64,000 bases of DNA from Leptospira vanthielii serovar Holland str. Waz Holland = ATCC 700522 (GCF_000332455.1 NZ_AOGY02000006.1:8254-72253), one strand, 5' to 3'. Positions 9,203-19,050 are shown, counted from the first letter of the stretch. Numbers and translations: made by a program. The notes: generated by a model not told the origin, from the letters alone.

Positions 9203-9670
9203 TTAACTTAAAGCTTTAATTACATCGTCCGGAGCTTGCACTAGTTCCACAAGAACTCCCTCGCTACAAAGAGGAAACTCTTCGTTTCCTTTCGGATGGA
9301 TGAAACAAACGTTATACCCTGCAGCACCTTTCCGAATTCCACCTGGTGTAAACCTAACTCCTTGTTTTGTCAGGTACTCAACACAGTCTTCCAATTTATC
9401 AATCCAAAGACCTATGTGGTTGAGTTTGGGATCGTGAACTTTCGGACTTTTGTTTGGATCGATGGGTTGCATAAGATCAATCTCTACTTTAAAAGGCCCA
9501 TTACCCATGGACAAAATGTCCTCATTCACGTTTTCTTTTTCACTTTTATAATCAGAAACTTTTGTGAGGCCCATTATATCTACCCAAAACTTGGATAACT
9601 TTTCTTTCGACTCACCACCGATGGCGACTTGTTGGATACCTAAAACTTTAAAAGGACGATTTCCCGACAT
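9203..9670 (-). CDS. VOC (glyoxalase/methylmalonyl-CoA epimerase-like) family protein
   Basis: A 155-residue protein with two beta-alpha-beta-beta-beta modules typical of the vicinal oxygen chelate superfamily: GIQQVAIGGESKEKLSKFW at the front and KLNHIGLWIDKLEDCVEYL in the middle, ending in GVLVELVQAP. The metal ligands are not fully canonical: the first position reads QVA rather than xHV, while His in LNHIG and Glu in LVELVQ are present. The ATG at 9670 is preferred over the upstream TTG because AGAGGTAG lies at the right spacing before it. Substrate unknown; a glyoxalase or acyl-CoA epimerase role is only a family-level guess. Confidence 0.8.
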   Translation of the reverse strand: MSGNRPFKVLGIQQVAIGGESKEKLSKFWVDIMGLTKVSDYKSEKENVNEDILSMGNGPFKVEIDLMQPIDPNKSPKVHDPKLNHIGLWIDKLEDCVEYLTKQGVRFTPGGIRKGAAGYNVCFIHPKGNEEFPLCSEGVLVELVQAPDDVIKALS

Positions 9671-9978
9671 TTCTCTACCTCTTTCTAACAAACTATAATT
9701 TCTACCTCACCACATTCTCACAAAGACCGTCTCGCGAAAATTATTTTTCTCGTTGGTTTCTGGTATTTCTCTGCGAGTTTCCATTTGGATGAGAACCAGC
9801 ATTGTATTTGATTTGGCGACCACCTTCTATATTGTTAGGTAAATAAAAAAGTAGGTACGGAATGAAAAAATATATAGATCCAAATCCTGACAGTTTCGAT
9901 TTTACTTTATAACAACGCATAACAGTTTCTAATATATTCCTTGCTTATGTCCTTTAGCCGGATTATAATGAATTTCGT
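9671..9978. other. Intergenic region, no supported gene
   Basis: AT-rich spacer between divergent genes. The only translatable element is a 16-codon frame (9861-9911, starting MKKYIDPNP) preceded by a GGTACGGA-like site; it is too short to support as a gene. Promoters for both flanking genes should lie here but no clear -35/-10 pair can be assigned. Confidence 0.4.
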
Positions 9979-10305
9979 ATGGATGAAAGTCAAAAACTCA
10001 AGTTTATCAAAACCAATTTTTGGAAAAAAATCAAAGAAACGGGAAAGAAAATTCCCTTCTTAAAAGATGTAATTGCAATGTATTATTGTCTACTCGACGA
10101 AAATACATCTCTATCAGCCAAAACATCCATCGTTTTGGCATTACTCTATTTCATATCTCCAGTCGATGCGATCCCTGATGTGATTTTGGCACTCGGTTTT
10201 ACAGATGATGCGGGTGTGATTGCCACAACCCTACTCATCATCAAATCCCAACTCAAACCCGAACACTATGCCAAGGCGAATGAATCTCTTTCGGGAGAGA
10301 CCTAA
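9979..10305 (+). CDS. DUF1232 (YkvA-type) small membrane protein
   Basis: A 108-residue protein with the DUF1232 hallmark ALLYFISPVDAIPDVI at residues ~49-64, followed by a second hydrophobic helix (GFTDDAGVIATTLLIIKSQL). The proline-aspartate turn between two hydrophobic segments is diagnostic. The family is widespread and of unknown function; some members are found near membrane stress genes. It stands alone between a divergent VOC gene and a convergent RND gene. Confidence 0.85.
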   Translation: MDESQKLKFIKTNFWKKIKETGKKIPFLKDVIAMYYCLLDENTSLSAKTSIVLALLYFISPVDAIPDVILALGFTDDAGVIATTLLIIKSQLKPEHYAKANESLSGET

Positions 10306-10452
10306 AACAAAGAATACTCTGAATTAAAAGAAAAGATCCCATTACACATACGTCCGAAAAAAAATGACAAAACAACTTTCGAATGTTTTTTTCTTTTCCG
10401 AACGCCATGAACGGGTTTCTTTTATGATGAAACTGGTGACTTCCTTACGATT

Positions 10453-13400
10453 CTAACTCTTTCTCAAAATTTTAGAAAAAGAAATTTTCGAAAAGATATG
10501 TTTAAAATCCTCTTTGATTCTGTACAACACGGGAACAAAAACCAAGGTCACACCGGTGGCAAAAAATAACCCCCAACCAAAGGCAAGCGAGAGTGGTTGT
10601 ACAAATGGATCCAAAGTAGGAATCCCATAAGCACTTGGCACAAGTCCAATCACAGTACTAATCGTAGTTAAAAAGATCGGTCGCAAACGAATGGCACCAC
10701 CGTTGATGATGGCATCTTCAATCGACATCCCTTGCATCCGCAATTCCTCAATGAAAGTGATGAGGATGAGAGTATTGGCAACGATGGAACCACTGAGTGC
10801 TACTATCGCAAGTGTACTCATAAAACTGAGTGGCATTCCATGTGTCATCAGTGCAAACAGTACACCCACAATACCAAAAGGAATCGATCCAATGATCACA
10901 GTTGTCGTTCCCACAGAATTGAAAAACACGATAAAAATTCCAAAAATTACCGCAACTGCAAGTAACATTGAGATTCCTAAATCCCGAAACGACTTTCCGG
11001 CATCTTCCTGTTCACCACCAAAGATCACCGAATATGCGTTTGCTGCATATTTATCAACATTCACAAGATTCTTCAGCTCTCGGTTTACAAAAAGAGAGGT
11101 TGTTTTATCAGTATCTACGGAGGCTTCGAGTCGCACCACACGTTGTAAGTCTTGGCGGTTGATCATCGAATAGTCCCGATCCTTTTCGAAATAAGCAACT
11201 TGGTTTAGAGGTATGAGCCTTCTGTTTTTATTTTCTACTTTTACCAAATTCAAACTAGATACAGAATGTCTTTCTGCTTCAGGAAAACGAACCAGGATAT
11301 TGATTTTATCTTCCCCTTTACTAATGGTCGACGCCACCTCTCCATTAAAGGCAGTGCGAACTGAACGGGCAATATCCCGGGCACTTACATCGGTCCTACC
11401 CGCAATTTCATCTTTAACAAAGAATCGGTATTCTTCCTTACCAAGTTCCAAATCAATGCGAATGTCTGAAACACCATCCATTTTTTTCAATTCTTTGATG
11501 TAAAGGTCAGCAATCTCTTGAATGACACCAAAGTCAGCACCACGGATTTCCAAACTCACCGGTTTTCCCACTGGTGGTCCTTTGATCTTGGCATTCACAT
11601 CATAAATCATTTCTTTTGGAAAAATTCCTGAAACTTTATTTTCTTCAATGTATTCCCGAATTTTTTTCACCAGATCTCTTGCATCTTCCCATTCTTTTCT
11701 ATCTGCAGCAGTCACAAGTTTCATTGTTAGGTGAGAACGATGTACCTCTTGGCCGGGTTTTGGATCTGTAATCGGGTTTTCATGAATCCCAATCCTACTA
11801 CGCAAATGGACAAAGTCCTTTCCTGCCATTTTGGTGACAACAGGTTCCATTTTTTCAATGATTTCAAGGTTTTTCTGAAGAGTGGTCCCAATCGGCATCC
11901 AAACTTTGATTTCAATATCTTCTTCACTTCCCGAAGGAAACATTACAAAAGGTAAAAACCTTCCCGCAAGAAATAAGGTAAAGAAAAAGATAAATGTAAA
12001 AATTGAAAGAACAAAGATCCTATGTTTCAAAGCGAACGTCATGGTTCGTTTGTAACCAGAGATGATGTATCCAAACGCTCCTTCTTTCTCTTCGATGGAT
12101 TCGTCTTTTTTGATCTTTCCTTGGTATGTTTTTGGCAAAAATTTATTTAACCAGTTTGGTAAAAAAACAAGGGCAAACAAAAGGGAACTAGCAAGCGTTA
12201 CAAGAACAACGGCAGGAATTCCCAAAATGAATTTCCCAATCACCCCACTCATAAACAAAAGCGGGAAAAAAGCTGCCGATATCACGAGAAACGATACAAG
12301 TAGTGGGACTAATACATCTTTGAAGGTTTGTAAAATGGCATCTCGCCTCTCCATCCCTTCCTGCATCAATCGGTAGGTGTTCTCTGCCACAACGATGGAA
12401 TTATCCACCATCATACCAAGAACCATCACCATCCCAAAAATCGTAATAGTATTGATGGTAAATCCAAACTGTTTCAAAAAGATAAAGGATATAAGAAAGA
12501 TGAATATGATGGCAACGCTAATCATAATACTAAGTCTCATACCCAAAATAAAGATTAGAGAAAGTAGTACGAGAACAAGCCCCGTTTCAAAATTTAAAAT
12601 TAAGTCACCGAGTTGGCGACGAACGTCGCGACTTTTATCGTCATAGATTTTCGTTTCCACTTCTGGGAAGTTTCCTTCCATAGAAGACACTAACGTTTTT
12701 ACGGTATCAGCTGTGGTAATGATATCGGCCTGGTCTGTTTTCCAAACCCGAAGGATAATACTATTTTTTCCATTTAACTTTTCGTAGGTTTTTTCTTCTT
12801 CAAAACCATCGACTACCTTGGCAACATCTTTCAAAACGGTAGCAAAACCGATTTCATTTCCTAAAATGGGAACAGAAAGCATATCCTTGGCTTCTTCAAA
12901 GTCACCCCTCGTACGCAATAGATATTCGGTTCCGTTGACTTTTAATCTTCCCGAAGGAATGTTGATATTTCTGGAACCGAGGGCGTTCAGAACCGTATTG
13001 AGTCCTACTTCCTTTGCATTTAGGTTCTTAGGATTCACTTCCACAAGAAACTCGCGGTTTCTATAGCCAATTTTTTCGATCTCTGCGATTTCTTTGATTT
13101 GGAAGAACCTATCTTCAAATGCTTTGGCAGTGTCACGTAACTTTCGATAGTCGCCAATAACATCTTTTGAATCTTCCTTTAAGGAAAGAGCAAGACTGAT
13201 CACCTCTTGTTTTTCGGTGGTAATCTCTCTTACTTTTGGTTTCTGTGCGTTGTCTGGAAGCCGAACGGAATCAACGGCATCTTTAATATCATCCAAAACT
13301 TTCTTGGTATTTTTGGTTCCTTCAACAATGAAGACCATGATCACACTGACGTTTTCTAAGTTATAACTTCGAATTTTATCGATCTTTGCTACCGCCCGCA

Positions 13401-13614
13401 ATTTTTTTTCAATGGGGATAGCAACCAATCGTTCGATCTCTTCGGGTGTGGCCCCTGGAAGTGGCGCTTCGATGACTATTTTATCGAGTGCCACATTCGG
13501 GAATGCTTCCCTGTGCATGGAAAGTAAACGAGAAAGTCCAATCAAAACGAATAGGACTAAAATGAACTGAATGATAAGTGTTTTATCGGTAATAAATTTT
13601 GCAATGTTCTGCAT
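10453..13614 (-). CDS. RND efflux transporter permease (AcrB/HAE type)
   Basis: A 1053-residue protein of full RND length. An N-terminal TM1 is followed by a periplasmic loop opening EAFPNVALDKIVIEAPLPGATPEEIERLV, a TM2-6 block (~340-480), a second TM7 and large loop, then TM8-12 with VIFGIFIVFFNSVGTTTVI. TM4 contains GMVMVLGMMVDNSIVVAENTY, the proton-relay segment with the expected aspartate in VDN. The VDN signature and overall composition fit the drug or lipid exporter branch rather than the heavy-metal CzcA branch. No membrane-fusion or outer-membrane partner gene is adjacent. A TetR-like dyad lies about 40 bases upstream of its ATG. Confidence 0.92.
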   Translation of the reverse strand: MQNIAKFITDKTLIIQFILVLFVLIGLSRLLSMHREAFPNVALDKIVIEAPLPGATPEEIERLVAIPIEKKLRAVAKIDKIRSYNLENVSVIMVFIVEGTKNTKKVLDDIKDAVDSVRLPDNAQKPKVREITTEKQEVISLALSLKEDSKDVIGDYRKLRDTAKAFEDRFFQIKEIAEIEKIGYRNREFLVEVNPKNLNAKEVGLNTVLNALGSRNINIPSGRLKVNGTEYLLRTRGDFEEAKDMLSVPILGNEIGFATVLKDVAKVVDGFEEEKTYEKLNGKNSIILRVWKTDQADIITTADTVKTLVSSMEGNFPEVETKIYDDKSRDVRRQLGDLILNFETGLVLVLLSLIFILGMRLSIMISVAIIFIFLISFIFLKQFGFTINTITIFGMVMVLGMMVDNSIVVAENTYRLMQEGMERRDAILQTFKDVLVPLLVSFLVISAAFFPLLFMSGVIGKFILGIPAVVLVTLASSLLFALVFLPNWLNKFLPKTYQGKIKKDESIEEKEGAFGYIISGYKRTMTFALKHRIFVLSIFTFIFFFTLFLAGRFLPFVMFPSGSEEDIEIKVWMPIGTTLQKNLEIIEKMEPVVTKMAGKDFVHLRSRIGIHENPITDPKPGQEVHRSHLTMKLVTAADRKEWEDARDLVKKIREYIEENKVSGIFPKEMIYDVNAKIKGPPVGKPVSLEIRGADFGVIQEIADLYIKELKKMDGVSDIRIDLELGKEEYRFFVKDEIAGRTDVSARDIARSVRTAFNGEVASTISKGEDKINILVRFPEAERHSVSSLNLVKVENKNRRLIPLNQVAYFEKDRDYSMINRQDLQRVVRLEASVDTDKTTSLFVNRELKNLVNVDKYAANAYSVIFGGEQEDAGKSFRDLGISMLLAVAVIFGIFIVFFNSVGTTTVIIGSIPFGIVGVLFALMTHGMPLSFMSTLAIVALSGSIVANTLILITFIEELRMQGMSIEDAIINGGAIRLRPIFLTTISTVIGLVPSAYGIPTLDPFVQPLSLAFGWGLFFATGVTLVFVPVLYRIKEDFKHIFSKISFSKILRKS

Positions 13615-13652
13615 TCGCTACTTCCCAAAAAATAAATCTAAAGACAAAAAAG

Positions 13653-13673
13653 TTGACTAACTGGTCAGTTTTT
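13653..13673. promoter_or_regulatory. Putative TetR-type operator upstream of the RND gene
   Basis: TTGACTAACTGGTCAGTTTTT is an imperfect dyad (GACTAAC / GTCAGTT half sites, read on both strands as ACTAAC and ACTGAC) about 40-60 bases upstream of the pump's start. Such ACTGRCCAGT-type palindromes are common targets of TetR repressors of efflux pumps. No tetR gene is adjacent, so the regulator would act from elsewhere. The rest of 13615-13907 shows no gene. Confidence 0.4.
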
Positions 13674-13907
13674 AATCTAAGAAGAGAAAAACAACAGATT
13701 TTGATTCGAGATCGAGAATTTCTATCTATAGAAATCCAAGTCAAGTAGGCAATTTCCGTATATCTGGTGTAACTTGTGTCAATTCTTAGTCGGTCTATGT
13801 CGATTGGACAAAAAAAATCGCCAAATAGGAGATTGAACCTCCCCTAACGACAGAGATTAGCTTTCCGTATTAGCGGGTGAGGCCTATTTTGGGAGAATTT
13901 AAAACCA

Positions 13908-16625
13908 TTAGGTATCTAACCATTTCAAAAGTGTCTGCTTTAGATTTTCTTTTTGGACAGGTTTGCTAATGTAATCATTCATTCCCATTCCAAGGCATTT
14001 TTCTTTTTCTCCAGCAATGATTCCAGCGGTCACAGCAATGATCGGTAAGTTTTTACCGTTGGGAAGTTTTCTGATTTCTTTTGTCGCATCATATCCGTTC
14101 ATCACAGGCATTTGTATGTCCATTAGGATAAGAGCTGGTGATTCTTCTAAGAAGACTTGAATTGCTTCTTCGCCATTTTGAGCTTCTAATATTTTAACTT
14201 CGGGAAGAATCCGTTTGATGAAATTTTTCATCAGACCAAGATTCACAGGATTGTCTTCGACTACCAAAATTTTGGTAGTTTCATTGATTGAAGATCGGAG
14301 ATTCCCTCCTTTCTTTGTATCCTTTGTTCCCGATTCCACTGGTTTTAGTTGTGGGTCAAAATCAGGAACTCTCAGTCGGATATCAAAATAGAATTCACTC
14401 CCCTCATTCAATTCACTTTTTAATTGTAAATCAGATTTCATTAATGCAAGTAACTGTTTACAGATTGCCAAACCTAGACCTGTACCACCAAACCTACGTG
14501 TGGTGGAAAAGTCTTCTTGAGTAAAAGAATCGAATATTTTTTCTTGGCTATCTTTAGCGATTCCAATCCCAGTGTCCTTTATGGAAATTCTTAGATTTAC
14601 CGGATTTGTTTCTGATACGTTTAATCTTTTAACATTACATTCAACAAAACCCGTTTCAGTGAATTTAATCGCATTTCCAAGTAAGTTCAGAATCACTTGC
14701 CTTAAACGATTCGAATCAAACATGAGAAGCGGTGGAATGTTTTCATCTATATGAAACTGAATATCGAGTCCCTTGATGATGGCTTGGATATTCATGATTT
14801 TGATTGCTTCCAGAACCAATTTTTTTAGATTGTAAGCTTCTTCTGCAAGTTGCAACTTCCCGGCTTCTGCCTTTGAAAAATCCAAGATATCATTGACTAT
14901 ATTAAGCAAAGCATGGGCCGATTGTTTGACAATTTGCGCATATTCATTGTAAGATGAGTCCTCTAATGTTTCTGCGAGTAAATCAGAATATCCAATAATA
15001 CCATTCAGAGGAGTTCGAATTTCGTGACTCATATTCGCTAAAAATTCGGACTTAGCACTGTAAGCTTTTTCAGCAAATTCTTTAGCAGCCTTTAATTCTA
15101 ACTTAGTTTCATAGGCTTCGGTAATATCACGAGTAAACATCAAAATCCCACCAATACCTCCACCTAGTTGACTCCATGGCCGAATTTCCCATTGTATCAC
15201 TTGGTCTTTCTCCCAACCTGGCGGCCTCCATACATCTTCATCTCGCTTTAAAACCTCGCCACGTAACCCCCGTGAGTGAATTTCTTTCCATTCCTGGCTG
15301 ATATTGGGGAAAATTTCATAATGGCCTTTTCCAATGATTTCTTCTTTGGTCAGTGGAATTTTATAATCTTCTATCCAACGTTGACTAAGAGCTACATACC
15401 TCATCTCTTGGTCTAACATAGCAACTGCGGCAGGTGCATGTTCCACAAAAGACCATAAAATGGATGTTTGTGCGGCGAGTGTCATTTCCCATTTTTTACG
15501 TTCATTGATATCTTGGATGATTCCGAAAATTTTTACAATCTTTCCATTCTCATACTCGGCGCGACCAATGGTTCGAACCCAAGTTTGGTTTCCTTTGGCA
15601 GTAACCATTTCCAACTCTAAATCGTATTCTTTTCCCTCGGCTAAAAGTAAAGATACGGCATTCGATATCTTACGTTTACTTTCTTCCGCTTGGAAAAATT
15701 GAATTCCCCCTTCCACACTGGGAATGTAATCATCCTCAACTTCATGGATCGTTTTGGTTACGTTTGTCCAACTAGCTTTATTTGTTCTTAAATCCAAATC
15801 CCAACCACCAATTTTAGCAAGACCTGCCACTTGGTCGAGTAACCGAGAGACATTTTGTAATTCCATCTCCGCTTGTAATGACTCGGAAATATCTAAGATT
15901 TGAGAAAGATAGTAAATGGGATTTCCTGAATGGTCCCGAATGATAGATTTGTTTAACACAGCCCAAATCAAATTTTTGTCTTTGGTAATGTAACGTTTTT
16001 TGATTTGAAAACTTTGAATCGATCCTCTATTCAGTTTCTCTAAAAAAGAGAGTTCTAATTCTAAATCTTCTGGATGTGTGATATCAGAAATAGATTTTGT
16101 TTTCAACTCACTCGCAGAATACCCAAGCCACTGGCAAAAGATGGGATTAACTTCGATCACTTCTCCATGAGGGTTTTCAATTTCCATTCCAATGCTTGAA
16201 CTTCGAAAGGAAGTAGAAAACAAATCCCGCGACAATTCAGTCGATTGTAAAATATGAGGGTCCGTATTATTCGGACTTTCGATGGTTGTGTCCAAAACAA
16301 GTAGGATATAGTTTTTGCCTGATTCAGCAAATTCCTTTGGATACATGCGGAATGGAAAACCCGCACTGTTATTGGGATCAAAACAAATGCGGCCAATGAT
16401 AGATTCTTTTGTTCCGAGTGCTGTATCCAATCGAATCCCTGAATTTGTGAGTATACATTCCGCAGGAAAGGATTGTTCTTCCGTCATCCCCATCGACTTA
16501 GAGGCAACGGGACTTGGGTATACGATTCCAATTGATAAGTCCCAAACTAAAAATCCATGCAAACCAAATTCCAATACAAGTTCACATAACTCCCGTTTGC
16601 CTGCAATAAATGTAATCGGATTCAT
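13908..16625 (-). CDS. PAS-containing hybrid sensor histidine kinase with receiver domain
   Basis: A 905-residue soluble-looking hybrid kinase. PAS/PAC modules occupy most of the first ~500 residues (for example FRSSSIGMEIENPHGEVIEV and FVEHAPAAVAMLDQEMRYVA, each with a PAC tail). HisKA follows with the phosphoacceptor His534 in SHEIRTPLNG. The HATPase has an N-box (RQVILNLLGNAIKFTETG), G1 (DTGIGI) and G2 (GGTGLGLAIC). The C-terminal receiver (~784-905) has EDN, phospho-acceptor Asp836 in LMDIQMP, T in AVTA and K in ISKPV. It therefore autophosphorylates and relays to its own receiver. It follows the heme-binding lipoprotein gene by 24 bases. No membrane helix is obvious, so its input may be cytoplasmic or come through a partner. 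Confidence 0.93.
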   Translation of the reverse strand: MNPITFIAGKRELCELVLEFGLHGFLVWDLSIGIVYPSPVASKSMGMTEEQSFPAECILTNSGIRLDTALGTKESIIGRICFDPNNSAGFPFRMYPKEFAESGKNYILLVLDTTIESPNNTDPHILQSTELSRDLFSTSFRSSSIGMEIENPHGEVIEVNPIFCQWLGYSASELKTKSISDITHPEDLELELSFLEKLNRGSIQSFQIKKRYITKDKNLIWAVLNKSIIRDHSGNPIYYLSQILDISESLQAEMELQNVSRLLDQVAGLAKIGGWDLDLRTNKASWTNVTKTIHEVEDDYIPSVEGGIQFFQAEESKRKISNAVSLLLAEGKEYDLELEMVTAKGNQTWVRTIGRAEYENGKIVKIFGIIQDINERKKWEMTLAAQTSILWSFVEHAPAAVAMLDQEMRYVALSQRWIEDYKIPLTKEEIIGKGHYEIFPNISQEWKEIHSRGLRGEVLKRDEDVWRPPGWEKDQVIQWEIRPWSQLGGGIGGILMFTRDITEAYETKLELKAAKEFAEKAYSAKSEFLANMSHEIRTPLNGIIGYSDLLAETLEDSSYNEYAQIVKQSAHALLNIVNDILDFSKAEAGKLQLAEEAYNLKKLVLEAIKIMNIQAIIKGLDIQFHIDENIPPLLMFDSNRLRQVILNLLGNAIKFTETGFVECNVKRLNVSETNPVNLRISIKDTGIGIAKDSQEKIFDSFTQEDFSTTRRFGGTGLGLAICKQLLALMKSDLQLKSELNEGSEFYFDIRLRVPDFDPQLKPVESGTKDTKKGGNLRSSINETTKILVVEDNPVNLGLMKNFIKRILPEVKILEAQNGEEAIQVFLEESPALILMDIQMPVMNGYDATKEIRKLPNGKNLPIIAVTAGIIAGEKEKCLGMGMNDYISKPVQKENLKQTLLKWLDT

Positions 16626-16649
16626 TCTAACTTTTAAGATTCACTCAAT

Positions 16650-17213
16650 TTATTTGGGAAACCGCACAGAAAAAAGTCCTCTTAAATCCCCGACCCGATA
16701 CCCTCGTGCCAAATCTCCCGGATATTCTTTCTGCAAAATCTTTAAGGTATCTTTTTTGATATCTAAATTTGGTTCCCCATGGCACTGAAGACAAAGTCCC
16801 GCTGTAGGAATGGGGATATACACTGTTACAAAATCCTTTGTGGTCACAGTCTTTGTTGGATACTCACCTTCCTTCGATTGGTTTGCACTGATTTCCAAAA
16901 AAATTCTTCTTTCCTCATCCGAAACAATATTCAACGGATTCCTAGGTTTATCTGAAATTCGACGAAGAAGAACTCCATTTTTCGTTCCCAATGTGTTGGT
17001 AAATGCCACTGCATTTTGTTTGCAAAACGGAATGGCTTGTACAGTTCCTCCCGCCGCAATGGAAGTAGTCAATTTTTCAGTGAGATTAGTTTTGGCTTCT
17101 TTTGTAATGCCCTTTGCAATCACCTCATAATCTACCTTCTGGCAACCAAAACAGGCTAGAAGGATTGATATACAAACCGTAATTCCCAATTCTCGCAGGG
17201 AGATCTTTTTCAT
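16650..17213 (-). CDS. c-type heme-binding lipoprotein (Tll0287/DUF3365-like sensor domain)
   Basis: A 187-residue exported protein. The signal peptide ends LLACFGC, giving a lipobox with Cys24. The mature part matches the Tll0287-like (DUF3365) domain: a helix with KGITKEAKTNLTEKLTTSI, then IPFCKQNAVAF, and a single c-type heme site CLQCH (141-145) in GLCLQCHGEPN. It ends GDLRGLFSVRFP, which is the usual ending of these domains. In other bacteria this domain is often the extracellular part of a histidine kinase. Here it is a separate lipoprotein encoded immediately upstream of the PAS hybrid kinase on the same strand, so a two-piece heme/redox sensor is a reasonable inference. Confidence 0.82.
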   Translation of the reverse strand: MKKISLRELGITVCISILLACFGCQKVDYEVIAKGITKEAKTNLTEKLTTSIAAGGTVQAIPFCKQNAVAFTNTLGTKNGVLLRRISDKPRNPLNIVSDEERRIFLEISANQSKEGEYPTKTVTTKDFVTVYIPIPTAGLCLQCHGEPNLDIKKDTLKILQKEYPGDLARGYRVGDLRGLFSVRFPK

Positions 17214-17447
17214 AACAAACCTCTTAAATGAGTTTTAATCCTTTTTCTTTCTTAAGCAACTGGTAAACCAAAAACAAAGCTATGATACGATAGATTTCTT
17301 AAGTTAAGGTACCGAACAAATTTGGTTAGAACCGTTGTGTAAAAGCTTTATCAATAGAATGGAAGATTTTTAAAAATCAACTCAATTCTAGATTAGAGCC
17401 GTTTGACAGCCCATACCAATCCGCAAATCTTGACCTTGGTTCCCTCT

Positions 17448-18470
17448 ATGAAACAAACAAAGATTGCAATCATTGGTGCTGGTGGTCTTACCGGAAAAGA
17501 ACTTACTAAACTCATCGCCCACCATCCGGGTTTTGAGTTAGTTCATGTCACCTCCAATCAGGTCGATGGGAAACATATCCGCGAAGTTTTCCCCGACCTA
17601 AGTCATTTACCAGACTTAAAGTTTCAAAAACACGATGCCCCTGTTCCTAAGGATGCGGGAGTTGTCCTTGCCACTCCGAATGAAGTTTCACTGGATAAGG
17701 CTCCTCAGTTCTTGAAAGAAGGTAGAAAGGTCATAGATCTTTCTGGGACGTTTAGACTGCACAACCAAACCAAATTCGAAAAGGCTTACCAATTTCCCCA
17801 TACAGAATTTGGACTGATGGACCAAGTGGTATTTGGTCTACCAGAACTCTTTCGAGAAAAATTAAAAAATGCAAACTTTGTTTCGAATCCTGGTTGTTAT
17901 GCGACCTCTGCCATTTTACCCATTGCCCTTCTTGGAAATTTAAGAAAAGATATCCAAGGTCCAGTCATAGTCGATGCCAAATCAGGAGTCAGTGGAGCCG
18001 GTGGAAGAACAGAAGAAATCAAATTTGCTTATACAAATGTATACGAAAATTTCAGAGCATACAAAATCCTCACCCACCAACATGAACCAGAAATGGAAGA
18101 ATACGGTTTTATAGGGACAGAAGAAAAAGAAATTCTATTCACTCCCCATCTACTTCCGATTTATAGAGGAATCCTTGCCACCATTTACATTTCGTTTCCG
18201 AAAGGAATGGATCCGAAACAAGTAGAAGAAAATTTTCAAGTTGCAGCGGCAAAAGAACCATTTGTCCGATTGTATCAAACTCCAGAAGAAGTGGAGATCC
18301 GAAAGGTACAGAACACAAACTTTTTGGATTTAGGATTTCGCATCAAAGGAAACACTCTCGTCATTGTATCAGCACTAGACAACCTTGTCAAAGGAGCCGC
18401 AGGACAAGCCCTACAGAATTTAAATTTGATGTATGGATATCCTGAAACGGAAGGACTTGTTACCCTTTAA
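17448..18470 (+). CDS. argC: N-acetyl-gamma-glutamyl-phosphate reductase
   Basis: A 340-residue protein at family length. The Rossmann start KIAIIGAGGLTGKELTKLI binds NADPH. The catalytic cysteine lies in FVSNPGCYATSAILP and the following GKSGVSGAG-like loop reads DAKSGVSGAGG. HQHEPEME carries the catalytic histidine. The enzyme reduces N-acetylglutamyl phosphate in arginine biosynthesis. I chose the ATG at 17448; a TTG 45 bases upstream would add 15 residues before the Rossmann strand with no match to the family. The 3' end overlaps the next gene by 38 bases in another frame. Confidence 0.96.
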   Translation: MKQTKIAIIGAGGLTGKELTKLIAHHPGFELVHVTSNQVDGKHIREVFPDLSHLPDLKFQKHDAPVPKDAGVVLATPNEVSLDKAPQFLKEGRKVIDLSGTFRLHNQTKFEKAYQFPHTEFGLMDQVVFGLPELFREKLKNANFVSNPGCYATSAILPIALLGNLRKDIQGPVIVDAKSGVSGAGGRTEEIKFAYTNVYENFRAYKILTHQHEPEMEEYGFIGTEEKEILFTPHLLPIYRGILATIYISFPKGMDPKQVEENFQVAAAKEPFVRLYQTPEEVEIRKVQNTNFLDLGFRIKGNTLVIVSALDNLVKGAAGQALQNLNLMYGYPETEGLVTL

Positions 18471-19050
18471 CCCCAACCAAACACTAGTTACAGGAGCATT
18501 CGAAGGAGAAGTGGGAATTCTTCGTGCTTCGGGTGTTTTTCCTCATCTCCAAGTGATGGGAATTGGAAACTTAGAGGCTGCAGTCAACCTATCCGAATAT
18601 CTTTTTCGAAACAAAGAGATTAACCATATTATTTTTTTTGGATCTTGTGGGGCCTACGAATGGAGTGGAATTCCCATAAAGTCTGTTGTGTCACCAAACC
18701 TCGTTTTTACAAAAGAACTGGCTCACGCATTAAAATTATCCAAACAAATCCCCGAGTCCCCCGACTCCTACCAATTCATCCCAGACAAAAACTTTCACCC
18801 TGTTCGTTGTAATGCCCCGACAACAATCACACTTACTGAGCTAAAAATACCACCAGAGGACTCTTGGGTAAATTTGGATGTGGAAAATTTAGAACTATTT
18901 GGAATTGCGAAAGTGGCGGCAAAGTTCTCTCTCTCGGTCACAGCTTATCTAGTAGTGACAAACCTTGTAGGACCCATGGGATCGGCAGACTGGACCAAAA
19001 ACTGGAAAGACCTTTCCCATTCCTTACAGAACCAATTTTTACAGAAATGA
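18433..19050 (+). CDS. Nucleoside phosphorylase-like protein
   Basis: A 205-residue protein resembling the PNP/MTA-SAH nucleosidase superfamily. Early GAFEGEVG and GIGNLEAAVNLSEYL match the phosphate/ribose region, IIFFGSCGAYEWSGIPI matches the central strand, and NLDVENLELFGIAKVAAKF corresponds to the ribose-binding VEME helix, with Glu retained. The usual catalytic Asp of the following SD motif is not evident; the strand reads LVVTNLVG. It may be a futalosine hydrolase, an MTA nucleosidase or a divergent relative; I cannot choose. The ATG at 18433 lies inside argC; a TTG at 18457 is an alternative. The overlap suggests translational coupling. Confidence 0.7.
   Translation: MDILKRKDLLPFNPNQTLVTGAFEGEVGILRASGVFPHLQVMGIGNLEAAVNLSEYLFRNKEINHIIFFGSCGAYEWSGIPIKSVVSPNLVFTKELAHALKLSKQIPESPDSYQFIPDKNFHPVRCNAPTTITLTELKIPPEDSWVNLDVENLELFGIAKVAAKFSLSVTAYLVVTNLVGPMGSADWTKNWKDLSHSLQNQFLQK

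Noticed and set aside
9861..9911. 16-codon frame MKKYIDPNP... with a plausible ribosome-binding site
   Set aside because: Too short to distinguish from chance and no conservation evidence is available.
13740..13907. tRNA-like GC-rich spacer between the pump and kinase genes
   Set aside because: A GGAG/CCTCC stem is present but no anticodon arm or acceptor pairing can be made.
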